Shown here in pieces: positions 8,391 through 16,296 of a DNA stretch of 26,269 bases; position 1 is the first letter of the stretch, and the number at the start of each line of letters is the position of its first letter. The notes under the pieces were generated by a model. It saw only the letters and a program-made list of their open reading frames with translations. It was not told the origin of the DNA and searched no databases. Made by a program: the position numbers and the translations under genes. The DNA is from Prevotella sp. UBA7551. GTDB taxonomy: Bacteria; Bacteroidota; Bacteroidia; Bacteroidales; Bacteroidaceae. The DNA lies in contig DLLX01000063.1 of assembly GCA_002479145.1 (NCBI GenBank), positions 1-26,269 on the forward strand, given 5' to 3'.

Positions 8391-8559
8391 TGAAAAGACA
8401 TACAATAATTAATTTGAACTATAGAGCGTTTGCATATTATGTGTTTTAACCGACATTACAATTCCCATGAGAACTGATGTTTCAGTAAGTCATAAATAAA
8501 CTAAGAAGGAAAATCAAAACCTATACCAACATCACACACCGTGAATAGCCATTTTTGCC

Positions 8560-8583
8560 ATGAAAACAGATTCAATACCATGA
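8560..8583 (+). CDS. Seven-codon upstream ORF overlapping the PorT-type start
   Basis: ATG AAA ACA GAT TCA ATA CCA TGA encodes MKTDSIP. Its stop overlaps the start of the next gene as ATGA at 8580-8583. The 11 bases around its start (CCATGAAAACA, 8558-8568) recur exactly around the downstream start (8578-8588), so both begin with codons for Met-Lys-Thr. This may give translational coupling, or it may be a chance duplication of the start region. No promoter or strong ribosome binding site was seen. Confidence 0.3.
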   Translation: MKTDSIP

Positions 8584-9338
8584 AAACATATCACAGGCTG
8601 CTTCTTGTCCTTGTTTTGACACTCTCAGCAAAAGCTTATGCCCAGGTTGGAGAACACCGCAACGTTTTTTCTTTGGGTGTAAATTCGGGGTATATCCTTT
8701 CTACGGTAGGATTCGATCCCACTGTACCTCAGAAAATGCATGGGGGATTCACAGGGGGTATATCCCTCCGCTACACCAGTGAGAAATACTTCTCTACGCT
8801 CTGCTCTGTAGCCGCGGAAGTGAATTTTGCATCCGTTGGATGGAAGCAGGACATCCTTACGCCTACTGACCAACCAGTTACCAATTCGAACGGCAATAAG
8901 GAAAGCTATCAACGCACAATCAACTACGTTCAAATTCCTGTCTTTGCTCATCTTGCATGGGGACGTGAAGCACTTGGATGGAGCTTCTTCTTCAAGGCGG
9001 GACCACAAATCGGATTCTACTTGAGTGAATCCACTCAATGCAACTATACTACTCCTAATCTCTCTACCGACGGGACAGGGCGTGCTAACACCATTGTAAA
9101 GCAAGAGGAAATGCCCGTCGAACAAAAATTTGACTATGGAATAGCTGTGGGAGCAGGAACGGAATGGAGTCATCCAAAGGTTGGTCATTTCCAGATAGAG
9201 GCTCGTTATTACTATGGGCTTGGGAACATCTACGGCAGTTCTAAAAGTGATTTCTTCGGAAAATCTAACTTAGGAAACATTGTCGTAAAGGCCACTTACC
9301 TTTTTGATATAACAAAAACAGAAAATAGAAATCAATAA
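8580..9338 (+). CDS. PorT-family outer-membrane beta-barrel protein
   Basis: From the ATG at 8580 the product is 252 residues with a clear signal peptide (MKTYHRLLLVLVLTLSAKAYAQ). The mature part has alternating amphipathic strands and aromatic girdles typical of an eight-stranded OMP_b-brl barrel: NVFSLGVNSGYILSTVGF, GGFTGGISLRY, INYVQIPVFAHLAWG, WSFFFKAGPQIGFYL, FQIEARYYYGLGNIYGSS, and a terminal VVKATYLFDI. The family is named after PorT of type IX secretion, but most members are barrels of unknown function, and this one is not specifically PorT. A GTG at 8541 would extend it by 13 residues that spoil the signal peptide, so the ATG is preferred. It follows the LysM gene by 189 bases with no clear terminator, and it precedes the peptide transporter. 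Confidence 0.8.
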   Translation: MKTYHRLLLVLVLTLSAKAYAQVGEHRNVFSLGVNSGYILSTVGFDPTVPQKMHGGFTGGISLRYTSEKYFSTLCSVAAEVNFASVGWKQDILTPTDQPVTNSNGNKESYQRTINYVQIPVFAHLAWGREALGWSFFFKAGPQIGFYLSESTQCNYTTPNLSTDGTGRANTIVKQEEMPVEQKFDYGIAVGAGTEWSHPKVGHFQIEARYYYGLGNIYGSSKSDFFGKSNLGNIVVKATYLFDITKTENRNQ

Positions 9339-9393
9339 ATAATTATTAACTTTTTCCGACCGTAAGGAAGGATGCAAACAAATCAATCAATTT

Positions 9394-10920
9394 ATGTTCA
9401 ACAATCAACCTAAAGGCTTATGGGCCTTAGCTTTGGCAAATACTGGTGAGCGCTTTGGCTACTACACCATGCTTGCTGTGTTTTTGCTTTACTTGCAAGC
9501 AAACTTCGGCTTTAAGACGGATATCGCAAGTACCATTTATTCAACATTCCTCATGATGGTGTATTTCCTTCCCATCATTGGTGGTATTGCTGCCGATAAA
9601 TTTGGCTTCGGACGAATGGTAACAACAGGAATCTTTATCATGTTTATCGGCTATCTTGTCCTTTCTCTTCCATTAGGTAAGGATACCGTAGCTATTGTGG
9701 CCATGGGGGTGTCGCTAATTCTCATCGCTTTGGGAACAGGACTTTTCAAAGGTAACCTTCAAGTTATGGTGGGTCGCCTGTATGATGTACCCGAATTTGC
9801 TTCCCAGCGCGATTCTGGATTTTCATTGTTCTATATGGCTATCAACATTGGTGCCATGTTTGCCCCAACGGCAGCAATCAAAATTATGAAGTGGGCGCAG
9901 CTTAGCCTTGGCATTAGCGAGGCTGACTCCTATCACTTTGCTTTTGCTGTGGCTTGCGTCTCCCTGATTGTCAGCATTGCCATCTATTATTTATTTAGCT
10001 CTACATATAAGCATGTCCTTTCTGGCGAAAGTAAGCAAAAAACTGTAGATGCCAACAAGCCAGAAGCCCCAGAGCTTTCGAAGGCCGAGACAAAAGAACG
10101 CATTGTCTGTCTGTGCCTTGTGTTCGCAGTGGTAATTTTCTTCTGGATGGCATTCCACCAAAATGGTAATACACTTACATTGTTTGCCCGTGACTACACG
10201 CAGACGACTTCAGAGGGTATCCAGTCGATGCTTTTCGACGTGACCAATCTTGTGGCTTGTATTTTCGTTGTTTATGGTAGCTTCAGCCTTGCACAGAGCA
10301 AAACAGGAAAAGGAAAAGGCATTTCCTTGGCCGTTATTGTAGCAGCTATCGCATTTCTTTTCTACAAATATTACAACCTTAGCGGTACTGTCGAAGTAGA
10401 GGCTCCCATTTTCCAGCAATTCAACCCTTGTTATGTCGTTGCTTTGACTCCAGTAAGCGTTGGGCTGTTCTCGTGGCTTAATAAGAAAGGCAAGGAACCC
10501 ACTTCGCCTGAGAAGATTGGACTTGGCATGCTTGTAGCTGCACTTGCATTCGTTTGGATGGCTGTTGGTTCTATGGGTCTTGAGCTTCCATTGCAGCAAG
10601 GTAATGCAGCCACTGAAGGTCCACGCGTAAGTGCCAACCTCCTTATCTCTACTTATCTCATCCTCACCTTTGCAGAGTTGTTGCTATCACCCATAGGTAT
10701 CTCGTTTGTGTCTAAGGTGGCACCACCCAAGTATTCTGGTTTGATGATGGGACTTTGGTTTGGCGCAACGGCCATTGGCAATCAACTCGTCATGGTTCCT
10801 GGCATTATGTGGGGTCATAATTTTAACCTCGTTACTATTTGGAGTGTCCTTGCTGGAATCTGTCTGGTATCAGCACTGTTTATATTCTCTATCATCAAGA
10901 AGTTGAATAAGGTAAGCTAA
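9394..10920 (+). CDS. POT-family proton-coupled peptide transporter
   Basis: A 508-residue multi-spanning inner-membrane protein of the major facilitator superfamily. POT/PTR2 signatures are present: GERFGYYTMLAVF at 18-30, PIIGGIAADKFGFGRM in the loop after helix 2, GTGLFKGNLQ, and LFYMAINIGAMFAP. A cytoplasmic hydrophilic stretch near residues 210-235 (SGESKQKTVDANKPEAPE) separates the two helical bundles, and the C-terminal bundle contains the typical LLLSPIGISFVSK. These proteins import di- and tripeptides using the proton gradient. In the usual ExxER motif of helix 1 the first glutamate is replaced by asparagine (NTGER, residues 16-20), a position linked to proton coupling. Regular length, no frameshift. 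The next gene is a secreted prolyl oligopeptidase, which fits peptide use. Transcription probably ends at the hairpin at 10979-11027. Confidence 0.93.
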   Translation: MFNNQPKGLWALALANTGERFGYYTMLAVFLLYLQANFGFKTDIASTIYSTFLMMVYFLPIIGGIAADKFGFGRMVTTGIFIMFIGYLVLSLPLGKDTVAIVAMGVSLILIALGTGLFKGNLQVMVGRLYDVPEFASQRDSGFSLFYMAINIGAMFAPTAAIKIMKWAQLSLGISEADSYHFAFAVACVSLIVSIAIYYLFSSTYKHVLSGESKQKTVDANKPEAPELSKAETKERIVCLCLVFAVVIFFWMAFHQNGNTLTLFARDYTQTTSEGIQSMLFDVTNLVACIFVVYGSFSLAQSKTGKGKGISLAVIVAAIAFLFYKYYNLSGTVEVEAPIFQQFNPCYVVALTPVSVGLFSWLNKKGKEPTSPEKIGLGMLVAALAFVWMAVGSMGLELPLQQGNAATEGPRVSANLLISTYLILTFAELLLSPIGISFVSKVAPPKYSGLMMGLWFGATAIGNQLVMVPGIMWGHNFNLVTIWSVLAGICLVSALFIFSIIKKLNKVS

Positions 10921-10978
10921 AAGAAGTTTTTGCATGGGTTACACCGTGTGGAATGCCCTGCAACTTCTATATATTGAC

Positions 10979-11027
10979 AAGATTGGGCAAGTACAGTTAG
11001 TCTTGTCCAATCTTAACAATAGTTTTT
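10979..11027 (+). terminator. Hairpin terminator after the peptide transporter
   Basis: AAGATTGGGCAAG (10979-10991) pairs with CTTGTCCAATCTT (11002-11014) over 13 positions with one G-T pair and a 10-nt loop. A T6 run sits eight bases later (11022-11027). The offset of the T run makes it a slightly atypical intrinsic terminator. A second, bulged stem just upstream joins AGAAGTT (near 10923) to AACTTCT (near 10962). Confidence 0.6.
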
Positions 11028-11206
11028 TACACAATATTGCTTTTGCTATTATGCGCCATTACAGGTGATGTTGGTGTTGCGGAAAGTTGATGTAAACGTC
11101 ATGTTACTTGAATAGGACATCATATCACAAGAAACCTTAGGAGCTAAAATGGCGTGAAGTTTCGTTTGTACAAGTCACTTCAAGCAAGTAAAGTAAATCA
11201 CAATAA

Positions 11207-13318
11207 ATGAAAAAAGTGTTAGCAATGGCCATGTTTTCTTTGGCCACAAGTCATACTTTAGGACAAGATTTGAAATATCCGACTCCACCCACAGACAATA
11301 CTGTGGATGATTATTTCGGGGTGAAAATATCCGATCCCTACCGTCCTTTAGAGGACGACCATTCAAAGGCTACCTTACGTTGGGTGAAGGAGGAAAATCT
11401 TGTGACTCAAGATTATCTTGCTAAGATTCCTTTTAGGGGTAAGCTGTTGAAACGTCTTCGCGAAGTGTACGACTATGGGAAAGTAAGTGCACCATTCTTT
11501 GTAAAGGCTACGGGGAAATGGTACTTCTATAAGAACAATGGTCTACAAAACCAGAGCGTACTCTACGAAATGGACAGACTGGGTGAGGAGAAGAATGCAC
11601 GCATATTTCTTGATCCCAACGAGCTCTCGTCAGACGGAACTGTAGCATTGGGCAGCATCAGCTTCTCACAAGATGGTCGTTATATGGCATACTCCATTTC
11701 TCGGTCGGGGAGCGATTGGTCGGAATTTTATGTGATGGATACGAAAACGCTTCAAGTTCTTCCCGACCACATAGAATGGGCCAAGTTCTCTGGAGCTACC
11801 TGGAAGGGTGACGGTTTCTTCTACAGTGCTTATGATAAACCAACGGAGAATGCCTATACAAGCAAAAACTCTACACACAAAATCTATTATCACCGCATTG
11901 GCACCCCACAGTCCAAAGACCAACTATTCTACCAAAATCCAACGGAACCAATGAGGTTCTTCAGCACCTCGGTCAATCAAGAGGAAACTATACAATTCCT
12001 ATATGAGTCAGGAGGAGGAACAGGCAATATTCTCTACATTAGAGATCTTGGCCATGAGAACTCACAGTTTGTGAAGTTGGTTCCTAATATGGACTACGCT
12101 TATTCTCCTATTGCTACTATTGGCGACAAAGTTTATCTACTAACCAATGAAGGTGCGCCGATGTATAAGATTATGGTCATGGACATTCGCAAGCCCGAAA
12201 GAAAAGACTGGCAGACGGTTATCCCCGAAGGAGAAAATGTCATTGATGGAGCATCTATCATTGGTGGGGAACTTTATGTGACCTATCAACAAGACGCATG
12301 CAGTCATATACGTGTTTACGACCTCAATGGCAATCAACAACAAAAGATACAATTGCCGGGCATAGGAAGCGCACGCGTCAGTGGCAACAAGGATAGCAAG
12401 GAGTGTTTCGTCAGTTTTGCTTCGTTTACCCAGCCTTGGACAGTCTACCAATATGACCGAACAGCCAATACACTTCATGTGTACGCAGCACCCAAGGTGA
12501 ATTTCAGGCTCAATGACTATGAGACCCGGCAGGTTTTCTGTACAAGTAAAGATGGTACACGCATACCACTTTTCATTACTTGTAAGAAAGGAATGAAACT
12601 GAATGGTAAAAACCCTGTTTACCTCTACGCTTATGGCGGATTCAATATTTCAATGACTCCAAGCTTTTCTGCTGCTCGCATTCCTTTCCTTGAACGTGGC
12701 GGTATATATGTTCAAGCCTGTCTCCGTGGAGGTGGAGAATATGGGAAAGCCTGGCATGAGGCGGGTACAAAATTGCAGAAACAGAATGTTTTCGATGATT
12801 TTATTGCAGCTGCTGAATATTTGATTAAGGAGAAATATACCAGCTCCCCCTACCTCGCAATTGTTGGTGGAAGTAATGGAGGCTTACTTGTTGGAGCTTG
12901 CATGACACAGCGTCCGGAACTATTTGGTGTCTGCGTACCGTCCGTAGGTGTGATGGATATGCTCCGCTATCACAAGTTCACCATCGGATGGAACTGGGCT
13001 TCCGACTATGGTACGAGTGCTGACTCTAAGGAAATGTTTGAGTATCTGCGGGGCTACTCTCCTCTTCACAACGTGAAGAAAGGTGTAAAATACCCTGCTA
13101 CGCTCATCACAACAGCAGATCATGATGACCGCGTAGTACCCGCACACAGCTTTAAGTTTGCCGCAACACTTCAAGCTGACAATGCAAGCAAAAAGCCTAT
13201 ACTTATTCGCATCGACACCAAGGCGGGACATGGTGGCGGAAAGCCTATCGCCAAGCAGCTGGAGGAACAGGCCGACATATATAGCTTCATCCTCTATAAC
13301 ATGGGATTAAAGTATTAG
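11207..13318 (+). CDS. Secreted prolyl oligopeptidase (S9A serine peptidase)
   Basis: The 703-residue protein cleaves short proline-containing peptides after proline, judging by family. It has a signal peptide (MKKVLAMAMFSLATSHTLGQ), so it probably acts in the periplasm. The family's opening motif DPYRPLEDD is followed by a seven-bladed propeller region at about 75-430 and an alpha/beta-hydrolase domain at about 450-703. The catalytic triad is readable as Ser556 in GGSNGG, Asp640 in DHDDRVVP and His675 in KAGHGGG, close to Ser554/Asp641/His680 of pig prolyl oligopeptidase. The ATG at 11207 gives the only sensible signal peptide. A 286-base interval with a terminator precedes it, so it is probably transcribed separately from the peptide transporter. 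No clear TAnnTTTG box was found. It is convergent with clpC, with a hairpin between them. Confidence 0.94.
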   Translation: MKKVLAMAMFSLATSHTLGQDLKYPTPPTDNTVDDYFGVKISDPYRPLEDDHSKATLRWVKEENLVTQDYLAKIPFRGKLLKRLREVYDYGKVSAPFFVKATGKWYFYKNNGLQNQSVLYEMDRLGEEKNARIFLDPNELSSDGTVALGSISFSQDGRYMAYSISRSGSDWSEFYVMDTKTLQVLPDHIEWAKFSGATWKGDGFFYSAYDKPTENAYTSKNSTHKIYYHRIGTPQSKDQLFYQNPTEPMRFFSTSVNQEETIQFLYESGGGTGNILYIRDLGHENSQFVKLVPNMDYAYSPIATIGDKVYLLTNEGAPMYKIMVMDIRKPERKDWQTVIPEGENVIDGASIIGGELYVTYQQDACSHIRVYDLNGNQQQKIQLPGIGSARVSGNKDSKECFVSFASFTQPWTVYQYDRTANTLHVYAAPKVNFRLNDYETRQVFCTSKDGTRIPLFITCKKGMKLNGKNPVYLYAYGGFNISMTPSFSAARIPFLERGGIYVQACLRGGGEYGKAWHEAGTKLQKQNVFDDFIAAAEYLIKEKYTSSPYLAIVGGSNGGLLVGACMTQRPELFGVCVPSVGVMDMLRYHKFTIGWNWASDYGTSADSKEMFEYLRGYSPLHNVKKGVKYPATLITTADHDDRVVPAHSFKFAATLQADNASKKPILIRIDTKAGHGGGKPIAKQLEEQADIYSFILYNMGLKY

Positions 13319-13357
13319 ACACAACAACAGAATGTAATCAGTCTTATCCAATAAGTC

Positions 13358-13391
13358 TAAGGGGAAGAGTGACTCAATACCCTTCCCCTTA
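13358..13391. terminator. Hairpin between convergent peptidase and clpC genes
   Basis: The stem pairs 13358-13370 (TAAGGGGAAGaGT) with 13379-13391 (ACcCTTCCCCTTA) with one mismatch and an 8-nt loop. It sits about 40 bases past the peptidase stop and 120 bases past the clpC stop, so it could serve both. Neither strand shows a long T run afterward. Confidence 0.6.
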
Positions 13392-13513
13392 CGCTCATTT
13401 GTCCTTACAAATCACCCCACTTTCAACGTACGGCTATTAAGCTGTCACATTATCTTGTTGAGGGTTGTTGACATCATCTGGTTCTCCTATACTTAGTCAA
13501 TATAAAGAGATGA

Positions 13514-16069
13514 TCAAGAACCTTCCCCCGGATGTTGTGTATCAAAAGAAAGGCTCTTCCCATCTTCCGTCACACTGACAAGAATTGTGTCACCCTCCTT
13601 CACTTCATTACCGAGAATACGCTCGCTCAACCCATCTTCGACATAGTTTTGAATCGCACGTTTCAATGGACGAGCTCCAAACTGAACATCATAGCCTTTT
13701 TTAGCAACAAACTCCTTGGCCTTTTCTGTGAGTAGGAGCTGATATCCCAATTCGCTGATGCGCTTGTAGAGTCCATGCAGCTCTATTTCAACTATTCGTT
13801 TTATCGCTTCAAGATCGAGTTGATCAAATGTAATTATCTCGTCCAAGCGATTGAGAAATTCTGGTGAGAATTGCTTACTTAGACTTTTCTGTATGATGGA
13901 ACGTGCATACTCTTTATCCTTTTCGTCACGAGCAAAACCTCCAGCATCACCCGCAGTGAAGCCGATGCCACGTCCAAACTCTTTGAGCTGGCGTGTACCC
14001 GCATTGGAAGTCATAATTATTACCGTGTTGCGGAAATCGATAAGTCGTCCGTTTCCATCTGTGAGTCGTCCCTCGTCAAGTACTTGAAGCAACAAGTTGA
14101 AGACATTGCCATGTGCTTTCTCAATCTCGTCAAGCAATACGATTGAATAAGGGTGACGACGCACACGCTCTGTTAGTTGTCCTCCTTCCTCATAACCGAC
14201 ATATCCCGGAGGAGCGCCTACAAGGCGCGAGGTATTAAAGCTCTCGGTATATTCACTCATATCAATGCGGATTAACGCATCAGCTGTGCCAAACATATAC
14301 TCTGCCAGCTTCTTGGCTAAGTAAGTTTTGCCAACTCCCGTTGGGCCAAGGAACATAAATGCACCGATAGGGTGATTTTGCTCTTTCAGCCCAACTCGAT
14401 TACGCTGGATAGCTTTTACCATCTTCTCAATGGCCTTGTCTTGTGCTACGACATCACGTTTTAGCGCATCTGCCATAGTGCGCAGCCGAAGGCCTTCAGC
14501 TTGATGCATCCTTTGCACAGGTATGCCAGTCATCATCGATACCACATCTGCCACATGATCTTCGGTAATGTTGACTTGTTCACCTACCTCTCCTTCTGTC
14601 CAGCGTTTTTGTGCTTGGCTAAGTTGATTCTCTCGTTCCACCTGTTGATCGCGGAAGCCGGCAGCCATCTCAAAGTTTTGATTTTTGACGGCCGTCTGTT
14701 TCTTCAGCTTGATTTCCTCAATCTCTTTTTGGAGGGTTACGATTTCCTTAGGTACTTTTGCGTTCTGTAGGTGAATATGTGACCCCACCTCATCAAGCAC
14801 GTCAATAGCTTTATCTGGAAAGAAACGATCGGTGACATAACGATCAGTAAGTTTTACTATTAAGCGCAGCACGCTTTCAGAGTAAGACACCTGATGATGA
14901 TGTTCATAGCGCTCTTTGATATTACTCAAAATTTGCAACGTTTCTTCTGGTGTTGTTGGTTCAACCATTACTTTTTGGAAACGCCGCTCCAATGCGCCGT
15001 CCTTCTCAATAGACTTACGATATTCATCAAGCGTGGTAGCCCCTATACATTGTATTGTCCCACGGGCAAGGGCAGGCTTCAAAATATTGGCAGCATCCAT
15101 TGTGCCAGGTGCAGACCCTGCTCCGATAATGGTATGTATCTCATCGATAAAAACAATCACTTCTGGATGTTGTTCCAATTCTTTTAATAAGGCGCGAATG
15201 CGTTCCTCGAACTGTCCTCTGTATTTTGTTCCTGCAACAATCCCCGTCATGTCAAGAGCAATAATGCGCTTGTTAAAGAGCATTGGAGAGGTTTGATGAT
15301 GTACAATCATCTGTGCAAGTCCCTCAACAATTGCACTTTTTCCTACGCCAGGCTCGCCAATTAGTATTGGATTGTTCTTCTTTCGACGTCCAAGAATCTC
15401 AATAATGCGCATAATCTCACGTTCACGACCTACCACAGGATCGAGTTTTCCTTCCATTGCAGCCGCTGTAAGGTCATTGCCAAAATTGTCTAAGGCTGGC
15501 GTGCCACCTTTTGCGTCTTTAGTATTGTGCAGTTGTGTATCATTCCCCTTGCTGTCTTGATTATCATCAGCGTCTCCAAAGAGCATATCGTCCCCGCCTT
15601 CAGAAAATTCAAGACTCCCCTCTACGTCGCCTGCCTTTTGCCGGAGCAACGATAAAGCTCGAGAGTAGTCGAGATGATTGCTCATTAGAGACATTTTCGC
15701 CTTCGTATCGGCCTTATCATGAAGAATTGCAAGTATCAAGTCTTGCACATCTACAACCTCTCTGTGCTGAATACGTGCCTCCAATACGGCAAGATGCAGC
15801 ACGTTAGCAGCCTGCTCTGTAATATCTATTTCTTTACCGAGGGGTTTCCTTTCTTCCTTATTAATAGAAGCATGTTGCTCGAGTTGGGTCTTTACTGCTG
15901 GTACATTAATATTTAGTACGGCAAGAATCCTGTTTATTTTGGGGCAAGAGAGTCGGAAAACAGCCAGCAACAGATGCTCCGGTGCAATCAAAGCGCATGA
16001 AAGGCGGTCAGCCTCTTCACGACTGTAGTCCAGAACTTTAGTGAATTCTTTTGAAAATTGACTAATCAT
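13514..16069 (-). CDS. clpC: ATP-dependent Clp protease ATP-binding subunit ClpC
   Basis: A Hsp100 unfoldase that feeds substrates to ClpP. The 851-residue protein has an N-terminal Clp repeat domain (about residues 1-145) and an acidic linker (GGDDMLFGDADDNQ). AAA module 1 has Walker A GEPGVGKS (Lys244) and Walker B FIDEIHT. A UVR segment lies around 437-475 (KEIEEIKLKKQTAVKNQNFE). AAA module 2 has Walker A GPTGVGKT (Lys581) and LLDEIEKAHGNVF. The ClpP-docking loop is present as Ile702-Gly703-Phe704 (GRGIGFTAGD), which together with the short UVR-type middle domain separates it from the disaggregase ClpB. The ATG at 16069 begins MISQFSKEFTKVLDY, the normal ClpC N-terminus. No TAnnTTTG box was found upstream; instead there is a perfect inverted repeat 24 bases before the start. 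The DUF4270 gene lies upstream on the same strand, with a hairpin between. Confidence 0.95.
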   Translation of the reverse strand: MISQFSKEFTKVLDYSREEADRLSCALIAPEHLLLAVFRLSCPKINRILAVLNINVPAVKTQLEQHASINKEERKPLGKEIDITEQAANVLHLAVLEARIQHREVVDVQDLILAILHDKADTKAKMSLMSNHLDYSRALSLLRQKAGDVEGSLEFSEGGDDMLFGDADDNQDSKGNDTQLHNTKDAKGGTPALDNFGNDLTAAAMEGKLDPVVGREREIMRIIEILGRRKKNNPILIGEPGVGKSAIVEGLAQMIVHHQTSPMLFNKRIIALDMTGIVAGTKYRGQFEERIRALLKELEQHPEVIVFIDEIHTIIGAGSAPGTMDAANILKPALARGTIQCIGATTLDEYRKSIEKDGALERRFQKVMVEPTTPEETLQILSNIKERYEHHHQVSYSESVLRLIVKLTDRYVTDRFFPDKAIDVLDEVGSHIHLQNAKVPKEIVTLQKEIEEIKLKKQTAVKNQNFEMAAGFRDQQVERENQLSQAQKRWTEGEVGEQVNITEDHVADVVSMMTGIPVQRMHQAEGLRLRTMADALKRDVVAQDKAIEKMVKAIQRNRVGLKEQNHPIGAFMFLGPTGVGKTYLAKKLAEYMFGTADALIRIDMSEYTESFNTSRLVGAPPGYVGYEEGGQLTERVRRHPYSIVLLDEIEKAHGNVFNLLLQVLDEGRLTDGNGRLIDFRNTVIIMTSNAGTRQLKEFGRGIGFTAGDAGGFARDEKDKEYARSIIQKSLSKQFSPEFLNRLDEIITFDQLDLEAIKRIVEIELHGLYKRISELGYQLLLTEKAKEFVAKKGYDVQFGARPLKRAIQNYVEDGLSERILGNEVKEGDTILVSVTEDGKSLSFDTQHPGEGS

Positions 16070-16092
16070 CTTGTTTTCTGAGTTTTTCTATT

Positions 16093-16107
16093 AGTAATTC
16101 GATTACT
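16093..16107. promoter_or_regulatory. Inverted repeat AGTAATTCGATTACT upstream of clpC
   Basis: Six-base arms AGTAAT/ATTACT flank TCG, centred about 31 bases before the clpC start. The position suits an operator or leader element. Further upstream is a direct repeat, TGTCACTCG at 16169-16177 and 16193-16201 (24-base period), and a small hairpin at 16201-16217. No regulator is assigned. Confidence 0.35.
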
Positions 16108-16246
16108 TTTTGTCATACACATACATAATTTCAATGCAAAAAACGTGCCAGATCAAAACTATGCTATGTGTCACTCGAGGTCTTGTCCAGATTGTCACTC
16201 GTGAAGGGTCTCTTCACCTTAATTTGGCAGCGAGTTTTCTTCTTAA

Positions 16247-16285
16247 GCCACCGTGCCTTACGCTGCTCATAATCGGCACGGTGGC
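16247..16285 (-). terminator. Perfect 11-bp hairpin after the DUF4270 gene
   Basis: GCCACCGTGCC (16247-16257) and GGCACGGTGGC (16275-16285) are exact inverted copies around a 17-nt loop, beginning 12 bases past the DUF4270 stop. The stem is GC-rich and well placed to end or attenuate transcription ahead of clpC, but no T run follows it on the minus strand. Confidence 0.55.
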
Positions 16286-16296
16286 GCTCAAGGAAA

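Noticed and set aside
8625..9188. 187-codon open frame on the minus strand opposite the PorT-type gene
   Set aside because: Antisense shadow of a clear signal-peptide-bearing barrel gene; its translation has no domain features.
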